In this document: piece by piece, positions 42,869 through 52,119 of the stretch | How positions within the stretch are numbered: position 1 is the first letter of the stretch | Layout of the letters: every line of letters starts with the position of its first letter | Assembly: GCF_041537925.1 (NCBI RefSeq) | Contig: NZ_JBGOSH010000002.1 | Coordinates: 496,001-560,000, forward strand | Reading direction: 5' to 3' | Source of the DNA: Ruegeria_C sp041537925 | GTDB lineage: Bacteria; Pseudomonadota; Alphaproteobacteria; Rhodobacterales; Rhodobacteraceae | DNA: 64,000 bases | The notes under the pieces: generated by a model | Database searches by the model: none | The model's input: only the letters and a program-made list of their open reading frames with translations | Told to the model about the DNA's origin: nothing | Program-made: the position numbers and the translations under genes

Positions 42869-44409
42869 AACCCAACATCATCCTTTTCATGGTCGATCAG
42901 CTAACCTCCTTCGTGTTGAACGCCTATGGGGGATCGGTTTGCAAAACGCCCAATATCGACGCTCTCGCCGCGCGGGGCACCGTATTCGAGACCGCGTATT
43001 GTGCCTATCCGCTTTGTGCGCCGTCCCGCTTCGGCATGATGGCAGGGCGTTTGCCCTCGCAGATCGGCGCGTATGACAATGGGGCCGAATTTGCGGCGTC
43101 CACGCCGACATTCGCGCATTATCTGCGCCTGAACGGGTATTACACCTGTATCTCTGGCAAGATGCATTTCGTGGGTCCCGACCAATACCACGGGTTCGAA
43201 GAGCGTCTGACCACCGAGATCTACCCGGCCGACATGTCCTGGACCCCAGACGCCGATTTCCGCGACTACAACAAAGACGAGGAGCGGGCCTACACGTTCG
43301 GCGTTTCCACAATAGACACGGTACGCGATGCCGGCCCCGTCGCCCGGTCGATGCAGATCGACTATGACGAAGACGTCATCCATCACGCGGTGCGCGAGCT
43401 CTACACACGGGCACGCAGCGATGACGACCGCCCTTTCATGATGACAGTTTCGCTGACACATCCGCATGACCCCTACGTGATCACGCGCAAGTATTGGGAC
43501 ATGTATGAGGATGCCGGGATCGACGCGCCGCGTGTGCCGCATATTCCGCTCGAACAGCGCGACGCGCACAGCCAGTCGCTGTATTATCACTATGGTCAGG
43601 ACAAGTGCGCGCTGAGCGACGCCGACTACCGGCGCGCACGGCGCGGGTATTATGGCATGATATCTTATGTCGATGACCTGTTCGGGCGCCTCATGAAGGC
43701 GCTCAAGGACAGTGGGTATGCCGACGATACAGTCGTCATTTTTGCCTCCGATCACGGTGACATGATCGGAGAGCGCGGCATGTGGTTCAAGAAGACCCTG
43801 TTCGACCCCGCCATTCAGGTGCCCCTGATCATCGCCCATCCCGAACATGCCCCCGGTCGGGTATCTGTACCAGCGTCCCTGTTGGACATTTTTCCGACGC
43901 TGCTCGACATTGGTGGCGTCGACCCTAAGGCGGTCAGAACGCCCCTGGATGGTCGCAGCCTGTTGCCCGCCATGAAGGGCGCGCCCGCGAAAGGGCCGGT
44001 CTTTTCCGAGCATATTGATGGCGGAACCTCTGCTCCGCGTGTTTGCGTGCGGGACGGGGACAAGAAGCTGGTGATTTCACGCGCCTATCCGCCGCAATTC
44101 TATGACCTGAACAAAGATCCCCTTGAACAGGACAACGTTGCGGGTCAGGGCGACCCTGACGAGGCCCGCCTGGCGCAACTGGCCGAGGAAACATGGCCTC
44201 TGGACAGCTTGTTGGACGATGTCGTCGCGAGCCAGGTCGCGCGCAAGCTGATTGACAACGCGTTGTCCACCGGACGCGAGGAAATCTGGGATTTCACACC
44301 CCGTCCCCTCACCCAGAACACGAACTACGTCCGACGAGGCGACGCATTTCCGACCGTCGAGCGGCGCGGGTACCTCCATTACAAGACATCGCAAGGATCA
44401 GACCAATGA
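42865..44409 (+). CDS. Choline-sulfatase-like sulfatase
   Basis: The 514-residue type I sulfatase resembles BetC over its whole length (SGKMHFVGPDQYHGFEERLT, ASDHGDMIGERGMWFKKTLF). The active-site C-A-P-S-R begins at Cys51, which is converted to formylglycine. Metal ligands at FMVDQ and SDHGD are visible. There is no signal peptide, so it acts in the cytoplasm on an imported sulfate ester. It overlaps both neighbours by four bases, so it belongs to the same pathway. Choline sulfate is possible, but the neighbours argue for a sulfated hydroxy-amino acid. Confidence 0.83.
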   Translation: MKPNIILFMVDQLTSFVLNAYGGSVCKTPNIDALAARGTVFETAYCAYPLCAPSRFGMMAGRLPSQIGAYDNGAEFAASTPTFAHYLRLNGYYTCISGKMHFVGPDQYHGFEERLTTEIYPADMSWTPDADFRDYNKDEERAYTFGVSTIDTVRDAGPVARSMQIDYDEDVIHHAVRELYTRARSDDDRPFMMTVSLTHPHDPYVITRKYWDMYEDAGIDAPRVPHIPLEQRDAHSQSLYYHYGQDKCALSDADYRRARRGYYGMISYVDDLFGRLMKALKDSGYADDTVVIFASDHGDMIGERGMWFKKTLFDPAIQVPLIIAHPEHAPGRVSVPASLLDIFPTLLDIGGVDPKAVRTPLDGRSLLPAMKGAPAKGPVFSEHIDGGTSAPRVCVRDGDKKLVISRAYPPQFYDLNKDPLEQDNVAGQGDPDEARLAQLAEETWPLDSLLDDVVASQVARKLIDNALSTGREEIWDFTPRPLTQNTNYVRRGDAFPTVERRGYLHYKTSQGSDQ

Positions 44410-45296
44410 GCTACAATGTGAAACTGTCCGGCATCATGCCCGCGCTGGTCACGCCGTTTGATGCGGACAACAAGATCGACTTCGGGGCCTTCGAGAAGCT
44501 GCTGACGCATTTTCGCGACGCGGGCGTCACGGGCTGGGTGCCGAACGGCTCGACCGGGGAGTACTTCTCGCAGACGACCGAGGAACGCCGCGCGGTGCTT
44601 AAGTTCGTGAAGGACTTTGCCAATGAAGACGAAATCCTGATTGCAGGCACCAACGCCCCGGCAACGCGCGAGGTGATCGAACAAACCGCCATGGCCAAGG
44701 AAATCGGCTATGACACTGTGCTGCTGGCACCACCCTTCTATACCCGACCGACCCAGGAAGAGTTGATCAGGCACTATGAAACGGTTCTGTCCGAGGTCGA
44801 TGTCAACCTGGTGCTCTACAGCTACCCGGCCAAGGATGGTGCCGATATCAGCTTTGAATTGATGGACCATTTCGCGGACAACCCGCGCGTTATCGGCATC
44901 AAGGAAAGCTCGGGCGTGCTGCAACGCGCGGTCGACATTTCCAGCCGCTACGAAGGCAGGATTCAACTGGTTTCGGGCTCGGACGACATCGCGCTCGACT
45001 TTATGTTCTGGGGGGCGGACAGCTGGATCTGCGGGCCGTCGAATTGCATGGCTCGCGCCTGCTGTGATCTTGACCGTACCTACAGGGCGGGCGAGTTGGG
45101 AAAGGCTCGCGAGATGATGAAGAAGCTCTACCGTGCCATGAATATCTTGGAATCCGGCAAGTTCGTTCAAAAAATCAAATATGGCTGCGAGTTGCAGGGC
45201 CTTCAGATGGGCGTGTGCCGCGCGCCCCTGGGGCCCCTGGCCGCCGAAGAAAAGGCCGCCATGCAAGAGGCGATGGAGCCGATCCTGAACTGGTAA
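44406..45296 (+). CDS. DHDPS-family lyase/deaminase (hydroxyproline HypD/LhpC-like)
   Basis: This 296-residue TIM-barrel aldolase-family protein has Schiff-base Lys166 in GIKESSG, Tyr138 in the LYSYP strand, and NGSTGEYFSQTTEERR. In hydroxyproline operons this family deaminates pyrroline-4-hydroxy-2-carboxylate to 2-oxoglutarate semialdehyde; other members are KDG or sialic-acid lyases. The racemase and D-amino-acid dehydrogenase genes next to it favour the first. Coupled to the sulfatase by ATGA. Confidence 0.75.
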   Translation: MSYNVKLSGIMPALVTPFDADNKIDFGAFEKLLTHFRDAGVTGWVPNGSTGEYFSQTTEERRAVLKFVKDFANEDEILIAGTNAPATREVIEQTAMAKEIGYDTVLLAPPFYTRPTQEELIRHYETVLSEVDVNLVLYSYPAKDGADISFELMDHFADNPRVIGIKESSGVLQRAVDISSRYEGRIQLVSGSDDIALDFMFWGADSWICGPSNCMARACCDLDRTYRAGELGKAREMMKKLYRAMNILESGKFVQKIKYGCELQGLQMGVCRAPLGPLAAEEKAAMQEAMEPILNW

Positions 45297-45365
45297 TCCC
45301 TTTCCTGCGCACGGTGCTCCGAATGGCTTGCCGCGCATGGCTGACAATGGAACCCGCGACTGGCG

Positions 45366-46619
45366 ATGCCCCAGACCGTCCAACAGTTTGATACAGCCAT
45401 CGTTGGCGCCGGCATCATCGGCGCCGCGCTTGGCTATGAGCTTCAGAAACGCGGCCACCGGGTTGTGCTGATCGATCGGGATATGCCCGGCCATGGGGCC
45501 TCATTTGGCAACATGGCGTCCATTGCCGTGACCGAATTCATGCCGATATCGCGCCCCTCGGTCTGGTTTCAGACCCCCCGTTGGCTTTTGGACCCGCAGG
45601 GGCCCATTCGCGTCGCCCCGAACTATGCTCCGCGGCTCATTCCGTGGTTTCTGCGCTTTTTCAGGGCGGGTTGGCCAGCAAAGTTGCGGCAATTGCAGGC
45701 CGACGGTGCCGTTTTGTGTCAGCGCGCATTGGCGGATATGCAGGCGCTGATGGCCGAGATCGGTCTGGCCGACGATATCAGCGAGACAGGATGCCTCTCG
45801 CTCTACGCAAACGCGCAGGAATTCGAAGCCGATCGCGAAAGGCTGGAGATGCTCGACCGGTTTGGCTTTGATTACGACGTCATTGACCGCAACCGGCTGC
45901 GCGACCTCGAGCCGGAAATCGCGCCCGTGATCAGCAAGGCGGTGTTGTTGCCCGACAATCGCACCGTGAGGAACCCGTTGGATATCGTGACCCGGCTTGC
46001 CGAAATCATCACCGCGCGGGGCGGGAAGATTATGCGGGACGAGGTCATCGGGTTCGACGTCAGCGGTGAAGAGCCGACTGTACGGCTCGCCAACGGTTCC
46101 GGCGTGACGGCGAAAAGCCTCGTAATCAGTGCTGGTGCCTTCTCCGCGCGCCTGTCCAGTATTCTGGGTGAACCTATGCCGCTCGAGACCGAGCGTGGCT
46201 ATCACACACAAATCATGGCGCCGGGGATTGCTCTCAACCATTCGCTCATCTGGCCAGCGAAGGCTTTCATGGTCAGTCCGACAGCAGGCGGGATTCGGGT
46301 TGGCGGGACCGTCGAAATGGCGGGACTGAACGCCGCCCCGGATTTTCGTCGCGCCGAAATCACTGCTAAACGGGCGCGCGAGGCATTGCCAAATCTGAGG
46401 CTGGCCAATACCTCTGAATGGATGGGCCATCGCCCGTCCTTTCCCGACACGATTCCGGTCATGTCAGCCTCGGCCAAGATATCCGGAGTGTTCTATTCCA
46501 CCGGCCACGGCCATCTTGGCCTGACCCACGCCGCCACCAACGCGCACCTGATGGCAGATCTCATATGCGGTGCGACGTCAGCAATCGACATGAACGCTTA
46601 CAGCGTCACGCGGTTTTGA
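45366..46619 (+). CDS. D-amino-acid dehydrogenase (FAD, DadA/HypO type)
   Basis: The 417-residue FAD enzyme has the motif VGAGIIGAALGYELQKRGH near residue 13 and a C-terminal substrate domain ending FYSTGHGHLGLTHA. In hydroxyproline catabolism this type oxidises cis-4-hydroxy-D-proline to the pyrroline. It begins 69 bases after the lyase, with no clear terminator between. Confidence 0.8.
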   Translation: MPQTVQQFDTAIVGAGIIGAALGYELQKRGHRVVLIDRDMPGHGASFGNMASIAVTEFMPISRPSVWFQTPRWLLDPQGPIRVAPNYAPRLIPWFLRFFRAGWPAKLRQLQADGAVLCQRALADMQALMAEIGLADDISETGCLSLYANAQEFEADRERLEMLDRFGFDYDVIDRNRLRDLEPEIAPVISKAVLLPDNRTVRNPLDIVTRLAEIITARGGKIMRDEVIGFDVSGEEPTVRLANGSGVTAKSLVISAGAFSARLSSILGEPMPLETERGYHTQIMAPGIALNHSLIWPAKAFMVSPTAGGIRVGGTVEMAGLNAAPDFRRAEITAKRAREALPNLRLANTSEWMGHRPSFPDTIPVMSASAKISGVFYSTGHGHLGLTHAATNAHLMADLICGATSAIDMNAYSVTRF

Positions 46620-46756
46620 CGCGGATGAAAATATGTCCAAAGGTTCAACCCCGTTGCCGGAAGAGGCACGCGCGTTGCCTTCGACATTGGTCCCAATCCT
46701 CGGCAGTGGCGGGCCACATCCGGCGATCCGTGCTAGAGATCACCGACGTCGAAGTC

Positions 46757-46778
46757 TTTGCATGAAATTTGCATGAAA
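46757..46778 (+). repeat. Exact 11-bp tandem repeat before the epimerase gene
   Basis: TTTGCATGAAA occurs twice with no gap, and its end merges with the AAAGGAG ribosome site. Units of one helical turn suit a protein site, but simple duplication is also possible. Confidence 0.7.
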
Positions 46779-46788
46779 GGAGAAGCCC

Positions 46789-47805
46789 ATGCGCTGGACG
46801 CGAACGCTGCAATTGGTCGACGTACATTGCGCCGGAGAGATTGGCCGCGTGGTAACCGGTGGCCTCCTGGATATTCCCGGCGCAACCATGGCCGACAAGC
46901 TGGATCACATCAACAAGGTTGATGACAGCCTGCGGCGTCTGCTGTGTTTCGAACCGCGCTCCGGTCCGGCGGGCTCTGTCGTGCTATTGGTGCCAGCAAC
47001 CAAACCGGAGGCGGATACCGGCTTTATTGTTCTGCAAGCCGACCAGGCTCATGCCATGTCCGGCTCCAATGCCATGTGTGCCGTCACGGCGATCCTCGAA
47101 ACCGGGATGAAACCAATGGTCGAGCCTACAACCGAGATTGTGCTAGACACAGCGGCGGGGCTGGTGCGGGCAGTGGCGTCCTGCGACGCAGGGAAGGTCA
47201 CGCAGGTTCGGTTGGAAATGCCACCCGCATTTGTCCTGACAAAAGCGGCTGAGATCAACACACCGGATTGGGGCCGGGTAACCTATGACATCTGCTTTGG
47301 CGGGGTGTTCTATGCTTTGGTAGAAGTCGGCGAAATAGGTCTTGCCATCGTCCCCGAATACGCCCGAGCGCTCGCCACACGTGGCGTAGCCCTGCGCGAC
47401 CTGATTGCGCAACAGATAGAGGTGAAGCACCCGACCACGTCGGCGCTTGATGGTCTGGCCTATGTCATGTTCCACAGCGAAAACCCCGATGGAGCGATCC
47501 GGACCTGTACTACATTGCGCCCGGGCCGTGTGGACCGATCGCCCTGCGGTACGGGCTCCAACGCCAATATGGCCCTGCGACACGCAGACGGCCGCGCGAA
47601 ACCCGGCCAACCGGTTACTTCCAGATCAATTATCGGCGGTGAGTTCGTAACCGAGTTTGTGTCGGAAACCATGATTGGTCGCCATGTGGCCACCCAGAAC
47701 AGAATTTCGGGGCAATGCTGGATTTACGGCATCAGTCAAACCGGTCTTGACCCGACTGACCCGTTTCCGCGTGGGTTTTCTCTGTCTGACACATGGGGCG
47801 GATGA
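46789..47805 (+). CDS. Proline-racemase-family epimerase (4-hydroxyproline 2-epimerase-like, Ser/Cys type)
   Basis: The 338-residue product has two catalytic positions. The first motif reads MSGSN with Ser91 in place of the usual Cys; the second is DRSPCGTG with Cys253. In this family Cys/Thr enzymes are trans-3-hydroxyproline dehydratases, while Cys/Cys and Ser/Cys enzymes include 4-hydroxyproline epimerases. That, with the dehydrogenase and lyase genes, supports epimerisation of 4-hydroxy-L-proline. GGAG is seven bases before the ATG. Confidence 0.8.
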   Translation: MRWTRTLQLVDVHCAGEIGRVVTGGLLDIPGATMADKLDHINKVDDSLRRLLCFEPRSGPAGSVVLLVPATKPEADTGFIVLQADQAHAMSGSNAMCAVTAILETGMKPMVEPTTEIVLDTAAGLVRAVASCDAGKVTQVRLEMPPAFVLTKAAEINTPDWGRVTYDICFGGVFYALVEVGEIGLAIVPEYARALATRGVALRDLIAQQIEVKHPTTSALDGLAYVMFHSENPDGAIRTCTTLRPGRVDRSPCGTGSNANMALRHADGRAKPGQPVTSRSIIGGEFVTEFVSETMIGRHVATQNRISGQCWIYGISQTGLDPTDPFPRGFSLSDTWGG

Positions 47806-48094
47806 AAGATCTGAGAAAGAATTTCGGGTGGTTGGGGCGTTAGTGTGTCTTGGTTTCCGGTCTTGTCTATTGATTGGAAGCAATTGACCTACTCTATCGA
47901 TTTCGCATCGATATTTCAGCGACCTGCGCCACTTCAATGCCTCATTGCAAGCGGATCGGTTCGCGGTCTTGTCCCTGACAGCGGCCCAACTTTTCATGAA
48001 CTCCGGCCATCTTGATGGATTTATCAGGATATGGCTCAACCGACTAGAGAAACAAAGCCCTTTCGGTGCCAATTTTCCCAGGGTCAGAACCCTA
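47806..48094. other. Gap, no recognisable gene
   Basis: Both strands were read. An open minus-strand stretch runs through the region into the epimerase gene, but its protein resembles nothing I know and no ribosome site supports it. The composition is lower in GC than the flanking genes, as in worn-out DNA. Confidence 0.35.
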
Positions 48095-48580
48095 TTAACG
48101 AACACCTTCAATAGCGCGGTCTATCATATTCAGCCCCGCGGAAAGCTCCTTCTGGTCGGATCAAAACCAAGCCGGAAATGGAATGGGTCATGTTCCATCA
48201 TGCTCGCATCAACCACAAAGGTTTTATATTGCTTAACCAGACGCCGGAAAATGGCCGCGAGATCAACGCCGTTGTCTTTCTTAATACGAGGAAAGGCATT
48301 GATACCCGCGGAAGGAGGAACCCATTCGACGTGAGAGTCGTTGTGAGCCCAGTTTTTCGCAATTGCACGGTTCGTTTCGGTGATGGTTCTCGCCCGCTCG
48401 ATAAACTCTTCCTGACGTTCCAGAACCTGGATGGCAATCGCCTCTCCGACTGTGCTGGAGCTGAAAGATATATGGTAGCGTACATTCTTTCGAACTTCTG
48501 AACACTTCGCATTGGAGCCAGTCAGCATGAGTTTTGCGATCAATGGCACTCCAATTTCGCGATCCGTTCAGAGAGGAAAC
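48095..48580 (-). pseudogene. Class I/II aminotransferase C-terminal remnant with frameshift
   Basis: The minus strand encodes the small domain of a fold-type I aminotransferase: RKNVRYHISFSSSTVGEAIA, an IQVLERQEEFIERARTITET helix, VEWVPPSAGINAFPRI and HFRLGFDP. Near 48140 the frame shifts, after which the natural ending SAGLNMIDRAIEGVR and a stop at 48095 can be read in another frame. Upstream, a stop at about 48578 cuts it off. The PLP-lysine half is missing. It sits between two catabolic modules. Confidence 0.65.
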
Positions 48581-48590
48581 AGAACACCAA

Positions 48591-50060
48591 TTAATTCCCT
48601 GCGGTCATCTTGTGGATCGTGCCTTTGACACCGACTTGCATGAGGTTAGACAGATGGGCCGCGACCGCGTGTTGCCAGGCCGGGCTGTTGCTGAGCGCGG
48701 CAGGAAAAAGTCCAGGCAGAACCAATCGGCTTTGTACGACGATCGACGGATCATCGCCAATTGCAGGCCGCGGTAGTTCAGCCGCTCTGGGATCACGGAG
48801 GTCATAGGTTTCGCCGCCGTCGGTGGCCCCAAACGTGTAGCGGATCCAGGCCGCCGTCGCGAAAGCGAAGGCGTCTATCGGTTGACCTTTCTCCAGGGCG
48901 TCGGCGGCAGGTGCGAAGATGCGCTGCGGCATCTTCTCGGACCCGTCCATGGCAATCAGATAGGTTTCGTGCGCTAGGTGCGGGTTGCGAAAACGGTCCT
49001 CCAACTCGGCGGCGTAGCTGGTGAAATCTACGCCGGGTAAGGGATCGAGCGTGGCAGAGGCGGCCAGCAAATGCTCGCGTACGAGCGTTGCAAGATCCGC
49101 ATCCGCCATCACGTCGCGGACATACCGGTGTCCAGCGAGGAAACCGGCATAGGCCAGCATCGAATGGGTTCCGTTCAACATGCGAAGCTTCATGTCCTCG
49201 TAAGGTCGCACATCTGGCACAAAGATCGCGCCGCCTGCTTCCCAGTTCGGGCGCCCGGTTGGAAAGTGATCCTCGATGACCCATTGGCGAAAGGCTTCGG
49301 TCTCGATCGCTGCTTCGTCGCACCGACCGATCAATTCTTCGGCCAGCGTCAACGTTTCTTTGGTGCGCGCTGGGGTGATCCTGTCGACCATGGTGGCGGG
49401 AAACGCCACATCGCGGGCGATATGGTCGGTCAGATCCGACGCGGTATGTCGCGCGTAGTCCACCAACAGACCGCGCAACAACGGGCCGTTTTCCGGCAGG
49501 TTGTCGCAGGAGAGCACCGTGAAAGGTGCAATGCCAGCCGCGCGCCGTTTGCCCAGGGCCCAGACCAGCAGACCGACAAGGCCCTGCGGCGCGTCCGGGT
49601 CCGCCAAGTCTGCGGTTATCGCCGGATGCGTGTGATCAATGCCACCAGTCGCCCGGTTGATCCCATAACCTTTTTCGGTGACGGTGATCGAGACGATCCG
49701 GGTCTCGGGGGCGGTTAGCGCATTCAGCACCGTGTCACGGTCGGTTTTGAGACAATGCACCCCGGCAAGTGCGCCGATCACGCGGGCCCGGCTGCCTGTG
49801 GTACTGCGCTCGATAACGGTGTAGAGCCCGTCCTGCGGGACCAGTTCCGCGGCGGGCGCTTCGCTGCGGAGACTGACACCGACGATGCGCCAGTCACCCC
49901 CCTGTGCCGCTAACGCATCATCGGTATACACCGCTTGGTGCGCTTTATGAAACGCGCCAAGGCCGATATGGACAATGCCCGGGCCTTGGGCGTCGCGCCC
50001 ATAGGCAGGGCGCTGTACGCTGTCCTGCAACCCTTCAAACGTGGTCAGTCTGCTGGTCAT
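48591..50060 (-). CDS. uxuB: Fructuronate reductase (mannitol dehydrogenase family)
   Basis: This 489-residue long-chain polyol dehydrogenase has an N-terminal HIGLGAFHKAHQAVYTDDAL motif (about 30-50), SCDNLPENG, and the catalytic-lysine region MKLRMLNGTHSMLAYAGFLA. It interconverts D-fructuronate and D-mannonate with NADH. The start overlaps the uxuA stop (ATGA), so the two are coupled. Confidence 0.87.
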   Translation of the reverse strand: MTSRLTTFEGLQDSVQRPAYGRDAQGPGIVHIGLGAFHKAHQAVYTDDALAAQGGDWRIVGVSLRSEAPAAELVPQDGLYTVIERSTTGSRARVIGALAGVHCLKTDRDTVLNALTAPETRIVSITVTEKGYGINRATGGIDHTHPAITADLADPDAPQGLVGLLVWALGKRRAAGIAPFTVLSCDNLPENGPLLRGLLVDYARHTASDLTDHIARDVAFPATMVDRITPARTKETLTLAEELIGRCDEAAIETEAFRQWVIEDHFPTGRPNWEAGGAIFVPDVRPYEDMKLRMLNGTHSMLAYAGFLAGHRYVRDVMADADLATLVREHLLAASATLDPLPGVDFTSYAAELEDRFRNPHLAHETYLIAMDGSEKMPQRIFAPAADALEKGQPIDAFAFATAAWIRYTFGATDGGETYDLRDPRAAELPRPAIGDDPSIVVQSRLVLPGLFPAALSNSPAWQHAVAAHLSNLMQVGVKGTIHKMTAGN

Positions 50061-51268
50061 TGCGCGGTGGCGCCGTGCTGCAACCCGGCGATGACACCGC
50101 GCAACTCTGCCAGGCCCTTGAGGCGTCCGATCGACGGGTAGCCGGGCTGCGCCTTACGACCTAGGTCATCGAGAATGTCCTGCCCGTGGTCGGGGCGGAA
50201 GGGGATCGAGCAATCGGACCTGCCATTGGAACGGCGGCGGTTCTCTTCGCGCAGGCACGCGGCAATCAGCGCCACCATGTCGGTATCACCGCCGAGATGT
50301 TCGTCCTCAAAGAAAGAACCCCGAATATCGGATGTTTCGCGGGTTACGTTGCGCAGGTGCAGGAAATGCACCCGGTCACCCAGCCGACCCATCATGCCGG
50401 GCAAATCGTTGTCGGGTCGCGCGCCAAGCGAACCGGAACACAGGGTGATGCCATTGGCCGTTCGGTCGACGGCCTGCATGACGCTGGTATAGTGTGCCTC
50501 GGTCGACATGATCCGGGGCAACCCCAGAAGAGGCACGGGCGGATCATCCGGGTGACAACACAACCGCAGGCCAAGCACTTCGGCGACCGGGACCACTTCT
50601 GACAGGAAGTCAACCAGATGGGCGCGCAGCCGGTCCTCACTGATCTGGGCGTATTCGGCAATGTGCTGCATGACATCCTCAAGACTGAAATTCTCGGCCG
50701 CGCCGGGCAGGCCAAAAACCACGTTCTTGGCCAGTTGCGCGCGCCGGGCATCGCTCATCCCCGAAAATCGCTCGGTGGCGGCGTCACGCAGGGCCTCGTC
50801 GAAATCGTCCTCTGCGCCGGGGCGCGCGAGGATGTGCAGGTCAAAAGCAGCAAAATCCGTCAGGTCAAAGCGCATGCAGGTCGCGCCCGAGGGGCGCCGC
50901 CAAGAAAGATCGGTGCGCGTCCAGTCCAGCACCGGCATGAAGTTGTAACAGACCACTTCGATCCCGGCGCCAGCGAGATTGCGCAAGCTCTCCTTGTATG
51001 CCTCGATATGTGCGCGCCAGTTCCCCTGCTGCTTCTTGATGTCTTCCGAGACCGGCAGACTCTCCGCCACGTCCCAGGCCAGTCCCGACGGGCTGCCATC
51101 CCTCAAACTGCCAATCTCGCGTTGACGCTTTTCGATCTCCTCAGCCGTCCAGACTGCACCGGTGGGCAGATGGTGCAATGCCGAGACGATCCCCTCGACA
51201 CCGGCCTGCAACGTGTCGTCGATAGACACCATATCTCTGGGTCCGAACCATCGCCAAGTCTGCCTCAT
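50057..51268 (-). CDS. uxuA: Mannonate dehydratase
   Basis: The 403-residue TIM-barrel enzyme carries RWFGPRDMVSIDD at the start and GIEVVCYNFMPVLDWTRTDL. Metal and substrate residues follow in LCCHPDDPPVPLLGLPRI, LCSGSLGARPDNDL and HLRNV. It dehydrates D-mannonate to 2-keto-3-deoxygluconate. GGGAGGAT lies just upstream of the ATG. Divergent from the GntR gene. Confidence 0.9.
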   Translation of the reverse strand: MRQTWRWFGPRDMVSIDDTLQAGVEGIVSALHHLPTGAVWTAEEIEKRQREIGSLRDGSPSGLAWDVAESLPVSEDIKKQQGNWRAHIEAYKESLRNLAGAGIEVVCYNFMPVLDWTRTDLSWRRPSGATCMRFDLTDFAAFDLHILARPGAEDDFDEALRDAATERFSGMSDARRAQLAKNVVFGLPGAAENFSLEDVMQHIAEYAQISEDRLRAHLVDFLSEVVPVAEVLGLRLCCHPDDPPVPLLGLPRIMSTEAHYTSVMQAVDRTANGITLCSGSLGARPDNDLPGMMGRLGDRVHFLHLRNVTRETSDIRGSFFEDEHLGGDTDMVALIAACLREENRRRSNGRSDCSIPFRPDHGQDILDDLGRKAQPGYPSIGRLKGLAELRGVIAGLQHGATAQ

Positions 51269-51289
51269 CCGGTATCCTCCCGAGTCGCT

Positions 51290-51341
51290 TGGTTCCTTTT
51301 ACCATTAAAAGATTTTGCTGACTAGTATGGAAGTATGGTAG
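51290..51341. promoter_or_regulatory. Candidate GntR control region between uxuA and gntR
   Basis: TGGT and ACCA form an inverted pair at 51290-51304. TACCAT (51300-51305) also faces ATGGTA (51335-51340). A direct repeat AGTATGGA/AGTATGGT is at 51324-51339. These half-sites in a 98-base divergent promoter are plausible for the adjacent FCD-type GntR protein; which pair is used is unclear. Confidence 0.35.
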
Positions 51342-51366
51342 ATGAATGTAGCGAGGAAACCGAATC

Positions 51367-52119
51367 ATGACAGCGCACGACGTATTTTCCAGCGATCTCG
51401 ACCCGTCCGCGGCGATCTCTCCGCAGATATACACGCGCCTGCGCGATGCCATCATCCGCAACCGTTTTGCCCCTGGCGACCGGATTTCCGAAAGCGAGAT
51501 TGCCCGCGCCTGCAACGTCAGCCGCCAACCGGTTCGCGAGGCCTTTATCAAGCTTGCCGGTGAAGGTCTGCTTGCCATCCTGCCCCAGCGCGGCACCATA
51601 ATATCCAAGATCAACTATACCGCCGTTCTGGATGCGCGTTTCCTGCGCGAGGCGATCGAAGCTGATATAGTCAGCATCCTTGCCGCATATCCCGATACGG
51701 CCGTGATCCGCGAATTGCGCGATCAGATCAAAGCCCAGGCTGCCGTGACCCGAACCGAACCTCGTAAATTCATTGAACTGGACGAGCGGTTTCACCGGAC
51801 CCTGGCCGATGCTGCCGGCAAGCGCGGTGCATGGCGCCTTATAGAGGGGCTGAAGTCGCAGATGGACCGGGTGCGCTTTCTGTCGCTGACCCAATTTCCG
51901 GTCAAGAAACTCATCAAACAACATAGCGCGGTCGTAGATCGCGTTGAGATTGGTGACCCGCATGGGGCCAACGCGGCCATCCGAGGTCATCTGCGCGAGA
52001 TCCTGAGCGACCTGCCGCAGATCCTCGGGGCCAATCCAGACTTTTTCGACATACCGGACGGGGACATCCCGGAACCGGTCAATGCACCTTTCCAAGGAGG
52101 AGTGGAAAATGACGTTTAA
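51367..52119 (+). CDS. GntR-family (FCD) regulator of hexuronate/gulonate genes
   Basis: The 250-residue product has a winged helix (about 15-80: IYTRLRDAIIRNRFAPGDRI and SRQPVREAFIKLAGEGLL) and an FCD domain (95-225) with FHRTLADAAGKRG. GAGGAAA lies nine bases upstream of the ATG. Its 3' end overlaps the dctP start by 11 bases and contains the dctP ribosome site, so the regulator and transporter share a transcript. Confidence 0.85.
   Translation: MTAHDVFSSDLDPSAAISPQIYTRLRDAIIRNRFAPGDRISESEIARACNVSRQPVREAFIKLAGEGLLAILPQRGTIISKINYTAVLDARFLREAIEADIVSILAAYPDTAVIRELRDQIKAQAAVTRTEPRKFIELDERFHRTLADAAGKRGAWRLIEGLKSQMDRVRFLSLTQFPVKKLIKQHSAVVDRVEIGDPHGANAAIRGHLREILSDLPQILGANPDFFDIPDGDIPEPVNAPFQGGVENDV

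Noticed and set aside
42901..44013. A 370-codon minus-strand frame opposite the sulfatase
   Set aside because: The sulfatase on the plus strand has all catalytic motifs; the opposite frame resembles nothing.
46789..47805. trans-3-hydroxyproline dehydratase
   Set aside because: That enzyme has Thr at the second catalytic position; here Cys253 is present and the first position is Ser.
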